Shown here piece after piece: positions 55,849-64,000 of a DNA stretch of 64,000 nt. A model generated the notes under the pieces. It saw nothing but the letters and a program-made list of their open reading frames with translations. It had not been told where the DNA came from and searched no databases. The translations under genes were made by a program, and so were the position numbers. Every line of letters begins with the position of its first letter. Positions within the stretch are counted from its first letter, which is position 1. The stretch lies in the NCBI RefSeq assembly GCF_048544455.1, contig NC_133538.1, forward strand, positions 596,658 to 660,657, given 5' to 3'. The stretch comes from Silene latifolia. Its lineage: Eukaryota > Streptophyta > Magnoliopsida > Caryophyllales > Caryophyllaceae.

Positions 55849-57114
55849 TGTAATACCCGCCCTTTTAGGGACCCTTTGACCATCGTTGACTGTCCCTGAA
55901 CGGGAGTAATCTTAGAAAAGTATGCCAAAGCCTCTTTGAGCTACGTGTTAGGAGTGGTACTCGATAGAGTAGAGGCTACTCGATCGAGTAGCTAGGGCAC
56001 TCGATCGAGTAGGGGGTTACTCGATCGAGTATGTTGGGTACTCGATCGAGTGCCTGGTTTTCAGCGGGGGTTTTATATCGCGTTTTGTTAAATCCGCAAA
56101 TCACTTTCGCCACTTTCCTCCTATCCTTCAGCCGCCTCTTTCCCTTCCCTTCACCTCAAAACCTCCATGGATGCCTTTTGAAGACTCTTGAGCCTTAGGA
56201 GAGCGTCCCTTGAGTCGGGTAGCGGTCTTTCGCCTTGTCTCTCCCTGTTAGGTATGTCATAATCATCATCCGTGCCTTTGTTTCCATAGTTAGGGTTTTG
56301 CTTGTAGTAATAGATATTTACATGATGGTAATAGGCTTTGCTTGTGCGCTGGATGCTGTGTTTGTCGGCGTGGATTGGTTGCGGATGCGTAAAGGTAGGT
56401 TCGCCTACTCAGTTACTGTAGATCGTCTAGTGTGTCGGTCGTTGTGATAGTATTGTGGTTGCTTGACATGGTAATTGTATTGTGTTGTGGTGGTGGTTGT
56501 GATCGTTGTGATGGTTCTCGAGATGCGTTCTCGGCTGAGTGGGGTCGCTTGCGGGAGTGACTTCACGCCCTAGTTTCGCCTTCTGTGGAACCCGCCACAG
56601 AAGGGATGTGCACATTAATGAGCAGGGTTATCGCTCGTACGATGAGCGGGGCTTAGGTGGGAACGGCTGCGGTCCCCCATCGGCGTGGCGGTCCAAAGGG
56701 ATGGTCATGATGAGGATGTTGGTGTGTTGTGGTTGAGTGTGAGCCGTTGGCATTGTTTTGTCTTGCTAGTTGTAGTCGTATTCGCTGTGTTGTATCTCAG
56801 TACTGACCTTGTGTGGTTGTTTGTTTGTTATGTGTCTGCCGTGATCCCTTATGGTGAGCAGTCGGTCTTAGCAGGAGTTGATGTCGTGGATAGTCGGAGT
56901 CCGGCAGGATAAGTCTTCACGAGATATGATGGTCATAGCGTGTAGTCCTTGAGTTGTACCCTGTATTGTATTTTGGTTTGAATCACTTGTAATATAACTT
57001 AATAGTTCTTTTATTGACGTTTGATAATTACTTTCCTCGGGCAACCGAGATGGTAACGCCCTTATATGCTAAGGAAGGCCTAGTTAAGGTTCCTCTGAAT
57101 ATCGGGGTGTTACA
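55849..57114 (+). repeat. Element C 3' LTR
   Basis: 1266 bp, a near copy of 49068-50339. It includes the CTCGATCGAG array at about 55959-56052 (four exact units and one variant). Confidence 0.94.
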
Positions 57115-57181
57115 GATATAAACCGAAATATGGAAACAAATAAAACCGTATCAAAATATATCTCGTAACACCCCCCCCCCC

Positions 57182-60100
57182 TCAAGTTGGAGCGTGGGGA
57201 TCAACAACGCCCAACTTGGATAACAAATGCGAGAATTCACGCACTCCCAAAGCCTTCGTGAGCATATCAGCAATTTGATTGGAAGTGTGGACATATTTGG
57301 GAGCAATCAGGCCATCTTGTATGGCGTCACGCACGAAATGACAATCAATTTCAATATGCTTGCTCCGTTCATGAAATACGGGATTACGCGCAAGGTGAAG
57401 GGCCGCTTGATTATCACAATACAATATCGCAGGATCTTTGGTGGACACACGAAAAAACTCCAAAATCCCACGTAACCATTTAACTTCACAAGTAGCTGTG
57501 GCCATAGCTCTATATTCAGACTCAGCTGAAGAAAGGGAGACGGTATGCTGTTTCTTTGTCTTCCAAGAGACGGGACTAGTACCCAAGAACACACAATAAG
57601 CAGTCAAAGATCGGCGTGTCAGAGGACAACTCGCATAATCAGCATCACAATAGACCGACAAATCGAGAGGGACATTGGAACGAAACAACAAACCTTGGCC
57701 AGGACTCCGTTTCAAATATCGTACAACCCGTAATGCTGCATTCCAATGGGTCTCGCGAGGCTCATGCATAAAACAGGAAAGAATGTGAACACTGTATGAT
57801 AGGTCTGGCCTGGTATTAGTTAAATAAATGAGATGACCAACCAGCCTGCGATAAGATTCCGGGGTCGTGAGCAAAGCATCATCAGCTAAAGCGAGCCTGT
57901 GTTGCTGTTCAACGGGCACAAGAGCCGGTTTACTGCCAAGTAAACCCGTCTCAGTCAAAATGTCGAGAGCGTATTTTCTTTGACAAAGGAATATCCCAGT
58001 TGAATTTTCTCGCAACCTCAAGTCCCAAAAAATATTTTAATACTCCGAGATCTTTCATATGGAAACATGAGCTTAAATAGTCCTTGACACGACGTATAGC
58101 TGTGGCGTCATTACCGCCAATTACAAGGTCATCTACATAGACCAAAATATATATCTCGACGCCAGAAGTAAAGTAAGTAAATAAGGAATAATCGGACCTA
58201 CATTGCTCAAAACCGTAGCAAACCAGGGAGGCCGATAGCTTCTCAAACCAACAACGAGAAGCTTGACGGAGACCGTATAAAGACTTTTTAAGGCGACAAA
58301 CTTTACCTGGCGTATCGACGGAATATCCAAGAGGCAATTCATGTATACTTCCTCTTCTAAATCGCCATGAGGAAAGGCGTTATGCACATCCATCTGATGT
58401 AATTCCCATCCTCGGACTGCATCAATGGTGACAAAAACACGAACAGTGACCATCTTAGCAGTGGGTGCAAAAGTTTCGAAAAAATCAACCCCTTCTTCTT
58501 GACGGTTTCCAAGAACGACAAGGCGAGCTTTAAATCGTTCAATCGAGCCATCTGCTTTCAACTTTATCTTATAGACCCATTTATTACCAATGGCTCTCTT
58601 ACCTATGGGCAAATCAACAATGTCCCATGTGCCATTGCGATGTAAAGCATCCAATTCGAGATTCATGGCATCACGCCATCGACTATCTTGCACGGCTTCA
58701 TATGGGGTACATCCCTTTAGCAAAACGGATGGAGTCCTATTAATTAAATAAGCGGCACTTAAAACACACTCCCCAAAAATCAATAGGAAGGTTGGCTTGA
58801 AATCGCAAAGCTCTCGCCACGTTAAGAATGTGACGATGTTTTCGTTCAACCCTCCCATTTTGCTGAGAAGTACCCACACAAGTTGTCTGATGGATAATCC
58901 CATGAATAGCAAAGTAATTTTTCAAACAACTAAATTCAGTCCCATTATCAGAACGAACCACTTTCACATCCATATTAAATTGCCTTTTGCCCATAACAAT
59001 AAAATTACGCAATAATTGAGAAACTTCATCTTTCGACTTAATTAAATAGACCCATACAGCCCGGGAAAAATCATCAACAATAGTCAAGAAATAACGACTT
59101 CCACAAGACGAAGGGGTACGATAATCACCCCACAAATCAACGTGAATTAATTCAAAAATAGTTGTTGCTTTATTATCACTTGTATGAAATCGTTCTCTTG
59201 TTTGTTTCGCACGCAAACAAATATCACAAGTCTCATCAAAATTCTTATTATTGCTAACAAAAGGTAAAAGATTCACTACTCTCTTCGAAGGATGTCCTAA
59301 CCGCGAATGCCAAAGACGCGCTTCATCCGTGTCCTTTCGTGCAGCCGTGGCACGCGCACTGCCGACTCCTTGAAGTAAATATAGCCTCCCTCTTTGATCA
59401 CCCGTTCCAATCGTCTTCATCGAGACGCGGTCCTGTATAACGCACACATTGTTAGTGAAACTTACCGTACAATCAAGTTCTAAATTAAGCTGATAGACGG
59501 AAACCAAGTTACAATGAAAATCAGGAACAAAGAGGAAATTTAATAATTTCAATTCGGCATTGACAGTAACACTGCCTTGTTTCGTGGCTTTAGCAAACTT
59601 GCCATTTGGAAGTGTAATCATACAAGGTTCAATATCTTGTACGTTCTCCAATACATCGTAACAATCGGTCATATGATGCGTGGCACCAGAATCGAGTAAC
59701 CAAAAAAAATTATTGTCCGTCTTACCATTCATACGTGTATTGGAAGTCGAGGCTTTGGATGCATTCACATATGCTTCCCATTTTTCTTTTGGTACGCTGA
59801 CGTACTCTTCCTGGTTCTCAGCATTGCTATCATTAACGCGATCACTATGCGCTCCTCGACCACCACTTCCTCCATAACTGCCACGTCCACCACCGCGTGT
59901 TCGATCCCTCCATCCTTTCGGGTACCCAATAATGTCAAAGCATCGGACTCGTGTGTGCCCGAATTTATTGCACTTGTCACAGTAAGGTCGTTGTGTATAG
60001 ACCTCCCTTTCCTTTGCTTCCTCTGTTCTCGGTTGAACAGGGGTTGTTGGCTGAAACCGAGCAGCAAAGCCAACGGGTTCAGCTCTCGTCTCGCCATCAC

Positions 60101-60481
60101 GAGTCCCTGCTACTTTCGGCTTTAATTTACCACGAACTCCCTCTTCTTGTATCAAAGTGGAGTAGGCCCTATTAAGAGATGGTAAGGGTTCCTGCAACAA
60201 AAGATTAGATGAAACAACAGAGTAATCAGAACCAAGCCCCAATAAGAAATCGTGTAATTTGCTTTGATCACGCTTCTTCTCGAGTTGCTTGTTAATCCCA
60301 CACTTGCAACCAGTACAATCGCAAGTCGGGTCCTTGTCAAATTTATCGAGCTCATCCAAATATCGTTTGAGCCGTCCAAAATATTCGATAATGGATTCAT
60401 TGTCGCCTTGCTTACAACCTGCAATAGCAGCCTTCACGCGATGTAGTTTTGGACCGTTACCGATGCTAAAACGCTGATATG
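57182..60481 (-). pseudogene. Copia D gag-pol relic with internal deletion
   Basis: Minus-strand polyprotein from within Gag (RFSIGNGPKLHRVKAAIAG at about 60470) to a stop at 57182. The zinc knuckle YCDKCNKFGHTRVRC is at about 59985-59940, protease LLDSGATHHMT at about 59690, integrase LIHVDLWGDYR and VVRSDNGTEFS (59140-58930), RT with [14 protein letters not shown] at about 58140, and RNase H LSSAESEYRAMATATCEVKW at about 57520. The integrase C terminus and the linker to RT are missing: INRTPSVLLKGCTPYEA is joined directly to VQDSRWRDAMNLELDAL at about 58690, a loss of roughly 200 codons. Frameshifts lie near 58795, 58330 and 58000. Gag is cut at 60475 by element E. It is a different copia lineage from A and B. 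Confidence 0.93.
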
Positions 60482-61664
60482 GCTAAAGTCGTATTACCAA
60501 ATCAAAGAAACTATCTCAGGACTAACTAGAATAGCTAGTGATAAGACAGGTATCGAATCCACAGGGAGGCGGTAAAAGCTAAGTCTAAGAGTATTTAAGC
60601 TGTCTAGAAGTAACCGATTTCGGGGGGTTTTGTTTTGAGTTGATTCTAACAAACTAATTGCAATGTAAATAAAGGATGAATAACAATATTATTAAAAGTC
60701 TAGGAATTAGGTTCACTAGGTCAATCAGTCGGGGATTATCAATCAATTACTAGATTTATCAAGTTGTTTAAGGTCATAAGATCGGTCGACTCCATTATGC
60801 CCTTTAGATCGATTCTAATATGCGGTCGCTATGATTAGATACTTTCTATTTGATTATCGCAGCCTATATCAATTCTAACCCGGTCGGCGATAGGATCGAT
60901 TCGCTACACTAATTAATAACTCAGGCCTCAAGTGATTAACTAGAAGAATTACAATAATCAAACAACAACTTTAATGATATCAATAGCAACTAATTGATTT
61001 TCCCTTTTTAATTAACCTAGATCCCCTTCATCCTAGATGAGGGGATTAGCTACTCATGATTATAATAACAACAACAAGTATGATTAAAGATGAAAACATA
61101 ATTGCAAGATGAAAGCAATAATTGAAGAACATAAAACAATAATGATTAATTAACGAGGAAAGATTAGTACCATACAAGGGAAAGATTAGGGTTCTAGAGA
61201 GTTTTCCAAAGAATATCCAAGCAAAATATAACGTAGTCTAACAATAAAACACGAGTCTTTAATTTATAACAAAAGATTAACGTTTTAGGAAATTCCGAAA
61301 ATAAAACCCGCCAGAGAGGATCCTCGATCGAGTCGCAAGTGACTCGATCGAGGATACCGCCGATCGAGTCAAGAAGTGACTGATCGAGGAACTTGCTTCA
61401 CAGGTTCTTTCTTCTCTTCTTTCACTTCTAGTCTTCGTGATTCCTCGTTTCCCGTGCCATGCTTCGTGTACTCTACCGTGCCGTCTCCGCTATGCTAATC
61501 TCAACTTGATCACACTCATATTGAGTCATTTCGCATCAAAACACAAAATAGCTACAGATTTACAATTCATTGAAATAAAGCATATAAATGATATAATAGG
61601 CACGAAACGGTATGAAATATGATGTAAAGGGAGCTATAAAAGTATATATGAAAGTGATACATCA
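60475..61664 (-). repeat. Element E 3' LTR
   Basis: Starts TGATATGGCT and ends TGATACATCA on the plus strand (TG..CA). The left edge is set by the loss of Copia D Gag homology, the right edge by the purine tract. In the minus direction the CTCGATCGAG array (61316-61395) precedes GGCGGGTTTTATTTTCGG, much as in the element C LTR. Confidence 0.75.
61316..61395. repeat. CTCGATCGAG array in the element E LTR
   Basis: Two exact TCGATCGA cores and two shortened ones (CCGATCGAGTC, CTGATCGAGGA) within 80 bases. Confidence 0.9.
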
Positions 61665-61679
61665 AACTCCCCCAAACCA
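61665..61679 (-). other. Element E polypurine tract
   Basis: The minus strand reads TGGTTTGGGGGAGTT next to the LTR start. A second CTCCCCCAAACCT lies at 63221-63233 and a third CCTCCCCCAAACCACC at 63385-63400, both further inside the element. Confidence 0.75.
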
Positions 61680-63431
61680 AACCTTTGCTTGTCCTCAAGC
61701 AAAGCAATCAGGCCAAAACAAAGGACAACAAACATATGGTGAATGAATAACTTAGAGCAAATGTCTAGGCACATACAAGACTCAGCTGTCCATATCTATA
61801 ACAAAGTAATGACCGAAGTTGTGCTAATAAAACAAATTCAAAAGCACGGGTAATAGACTAACGCAGCTCTTACTCAAGATGTGACATGATACCGAGACTC
61901 AACCAAATACCTTTCAACCTTGCAAGACCATTTTGTCGGATTCTCGCGGTTTCACTCATGCACTCATAATGGGTGAGATATATGTAAGATAGAAAGAAGT
62001 AAGACTCTCACTCAACTTATGAGATATGCATGCAATTTAATGTGATAAGAGATTCTCCAACTAATACGCATTCACGAAACAGACCAAGTACATGTATCAA
62101 GGACAGAATGGTGGTAAAGTGGCATGGGTATAGAAGTGGCTTGTGCAAAAACACGTATGGATATGTGAGGCTCGGGACGGTAGTCGCAAAGACTAGACCA
62201 ATAGCCAAATCTAATAAGAAATAAAACAAACATCCAAATGAGAAATAATCTCAACTTTGATAACATATGAGAGAAATGTAAAGGCTCTCCAAATGTGCAT
62301 TAGACTCCAGTAATTACCACTCACGACCTCCTAACAAATCCGAATGAAGCATACATTTTTTTCTTCTTTTCTCTTTTTGAATCTTTTTTTTTTTCGAAAC
62401 TCTTTTCTTTTTCATCTCTTTTTCTTTTCTTTCTTTTTTTTTTTCTTTTTCGAGACTTTTTTTTTCTTTTTTTTTTCTTTTTCTCGCTGCTTCATAATAC
62501 TTCTCTTTTTCAACATAAGAGGTCACACAATTGCTACAAAAAGATAGCTACTACCCACATGACAATAAAAGTCCCAACCCAACCAAAGTAGCTATAACAA
62601 TAAAGACTCAAGCAATCATGATCATCCCGAAAAAGGTAGGCAAATTCTGGAATGTAGCTAAGAAATAGGATATAAAATGGCTACATGGTTCAAACGGGCT
62701 AACAAAACTGGGTAATGTAAGGCTTATTTGAACAATAAGAATCGCCTATCCACATGTACTTAATCAAATGAACGCGCAAAAGCTAAGAAACTAATGTCAC
62801 ACTTATGCAGTTTGATATTACATATACCACAAGGAGACCACACTCATTAGCCTAAATAACAATGAGACCGGTTTATTAATGTTCCCGGCCTAGGAAGCTC
62901 TAAAGACCTCAGAAATTTAAGTGGTTTACCAACAAAATAAAGTCAAGTCTACTCGGCATAAGGCATATTGTGACGGTCAAGACTTGAGTAAAGAGCTTTG
63001 GTCAATATAGCTAACAGGTCAAAACAATGTACATGAACAACTAAATGAGACTCAAATGCAAAGACAAAGCAAGTTATCATCATTGCTATACAATTCACCA
63101 AGACTCGACTCAAAATAAACAAAATAAAATAAATAAAAGATATGTTTTTGGATTTTTATAATTTTTCAATTTTTTTTTTCACACAACAATAAATAAAAGC
63201 ACACAACAGAAATAAACACACTCCCCCAAACCTAAATGTCACAGTGTCCTCATTGTGACGCCTACAGGATAGCAGTCACACAGAAATCCAGCAACCTATG
63301 GGACACAACTAACAAAGGGAAGAGGGTAAAAAGGAAATGCAATAAAAACAAAAAGAAAGATAATACCAGCTGTAATGTAGTAGCCTCCCCCAAACCACCT
63401 CGAAAAAGAGGGATGTAGTGACCAGCTGTCA
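61680..63431 (-). other. Element E 3' untranslated region
   Basis: No supportable gene. It includes a long pyrimidine tract (62344-62490, purine on the element strand) and two internal PPT-like sequences. Short open frames near 62020-62230 are not supported by any pattern. Confidence 0.6.
62344..62490 (-). repeat. Purine tract on the element E strand
   Basis: Plus-strand T/C run with few interruptions. Similar in kind and position to 26583-26710 of the Retand-like element. Confidence 0.85.
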
Positions 63432-63893
63432 CTACTGGGCGCCATCAGCAGTAGCATCAGCAGTATCATCAAAACCATCAATCTCGGCATAAAAGGACAT
63501 CAACTCAGGATCAGGAACGACACTACGACCACGACCTCTACCGCGAGTGGCTCTCCGAACACGGCCTCGACCACGAGTGCCTCCAGTAGCAGCATCAGTG
63601 GAAGTAGAAGCACTAAACTGGCCAAACGGGCCCCTCTGAGAATAAGGGATACCGGTGTCCTCCGCAAAAACAGAAGTAGGCTGAGGGGGGCGGACTGGAG
63701 TGTAAAAGGGACGGCCCAATGCACCGAAGTCGGTGCTAAACTGTCCAAACTCAGTGGGAGTCACTCCGTAAAGATGGAACACACGGCTATCGTCACCAAG
63801 AGTAGTGTAGTAAGAAGGTGACACGCCGCGATACTGCCCCCCGGAAGCTAAAGTCATAGCCTCCATCTGTTCCCACATCCTCCTCTCTGTCAA
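63432..63893 (-). CDS. C-terminal part of an Athila-type ORF in element E
   Basis: Minus-strand frame of about 153 codons ending at 63432; the real start lies upstream and the first codon here is not ATG. It reads RRMWEQMEAM, then YYTTLGDDSRVFHLYGVTPT, a Pro/Phe-rich middle, an Arg/Gly-rich stretch (TRGRGRVRRATRGRGRGR) and an acidic end. GDDSRVFHLYG parallels GDYSGVFHSYG of the element C gene, and both lie about 1.5-1.8 kb before the 3' LTR. The next upstream frame (PPPPSAYPTSGYAPGYHFDP, 64000 to about 63898) is offset by one base, so the gene is probably frameshifted. The function of this family is unknown. Confidence 0.5.
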   Translation of the reverse strand: MTERRMWEQMEAMTLASGGQYRGVSPSYYTTLGDDSRVFHLYGVTPTEFGQFSTDFGALGRPFYTPVRPPQPTSVFAEDTGIPYSQRGPFGQFSASTSTDAATGGTRGRGRVRRATRGRGRGRSVVPDPELMSFYAEIDGFDDTADATADGAQ

Positions 63894-64000
63894 AGCAAAG
63901 TGTTGATGCCCGTATGCATCCTCACTTCCCGTTCAATGACGGGATCAAAATGGTAACCTGGAGCATAGCCTGAAGTGGGATAGGCCGAAGGAGGTGGAGG

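Larger units (their letters stand above)
49068..57114 (+). mobile_element. Element C: non-autonomous LTR element with Tekay-like ends
   Basis: Complete, 8.05 kb, with LTRs 49068-50339 and 55849-57114 (TGTAATACCC to GGTGTTACA). The target duplication GATAT is at 49063-49067 and 57115-57119, inside the Copia D LTR. The primer site TGGTATCAGAGC and the tail GGGGACGAAGTTCTTTTTAA plus a GGGGGGAAGAC tract are those of Tekay/Del-type chromoviruses. The 5.5-kb interior has no gag, protease, RT, RNase H or integrase. Instead it has an ATHILA ORF-1-like gene at 52811-54376. By eye the LTRs differ at about 20 places. Movement must have used proteins of another element. Confidence 0.9.
48928..57170 (-). 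repeat. Copia D 3' LTR, split by element C
   Basis: Two pieces, 48928-49067 and 57120-57170, form one short LTR of about 190 bp once element C and one GATAT are removed. In the minus direction it runs TGTTACGAGATAT to TTTACACACA, contains TATATATACTTG (TATA box) and then a CAATGCAATACAAAAATC leader, as in small copia LTRs. The purine tract (plus-strand C run at 57171-57182, then TCAAGTTGG) lies directly inside. The other LTR is not in the window, so the outer edge at 48928 is inferred. Confidence 0.65.
60475..64000 (-). mobile_element. Element E: Athila-like LTR element, 3' part, open at window end
   Basis: Inserted in the Copia D gag at 60475, minus orientation. Its 3' LTR is 60475-61664, the polypurine tract is next to it, then a 3' untranslated region and an ORF related to the element C gene. 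The 5' LTR, any gag-pol and the second target duplication lie beyond the window. The phrases ATCGAATCCACAGGGAGGC in the LTR and CTCCCCCAAACC at the PPT are those I associate with Athila-type elements; this lineage call is tentative. Confidence 0.75.

Overview
This window is nuclear DNA from a dicot plant, possibly Caryophyllales. The lineage guess is weak: it rests on Retand/Tat-type elements and the base style of the repeats. About 85-90% of the first 36 kb and of the last 15 kb is transposable-element sequence, much of it nested. The only convincing host protein gene is a five-exon NADPH:protochlorophyllide oxidoreductase (POR) gene at 43869-47138. It sits in an AT-rich island with several short non-autonomous elements in its promoter, intron 2 and upstream region.

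Layout. 1-12440: a decayed CACTA TNP2 transposase gene, split by a complete Ty1/copia element (Copia A, 2342-11151, minus strand, TSD ATGGT). 12560-13300: an antisense gene fragment that may be an XS domain. 13661-16600: hairpin subterminal repeats and a broken multi-exon transposase_24-type gene of a second CACTA element. 16721-16976: a hairpin-forming 31-bp minisatellite. 17074-18715: a MULE/FAR1-like transposase relic. 18716-20251 plus 32166-36712: a second copia element (Copia B, minus strand), cut by a complete 11.9-kb Tat/Retand-type gypsy element (20252-32165, TSD ACTAG). That gypsy element has a gag relic but no pol. 36713-43700: AT-rich DNA with a hAT MITE (40315-40834, 8-bp TSD), a tRNA-type SINE (40902-41107), other inverted-repeat elements and a speculative small spliced transcript. 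43700-47138: POR. 48003-48463: a reading-frame fragment interrupted by 314 bp of copia integrase with a 30-bp duplication. 48928-60481: Copia D (minus strand), entered twice. Element C (49068-57114, TSD GATAT) has chromovirus/Tekay-like ends but no gag-pol, and carries an ATHILA ORF-1-like gene. Element E (60475 to beyond the window end) is Athila-like, with its 3' LTR at 60475-61664.

The most unusual signal is the palindrome ACTCGATCGAGT. It occurs in clusters (about 27 exact TCGATCGA cores counted by eye) in three unrelated retroelements: the Copia A leader, the element C LTRs and internal region, and the element E LTR. In C and E it lies just upstream of a promoter-like GCGGG..TTTTAT segment. 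A second theme is non-autonomy. Copia A has nearly identical LTRs but a heavily broken gag-pol, the Retand-like element has only gag, and element C has neither gag nor pol. Several of these families were therefore probably mobilised in trans.
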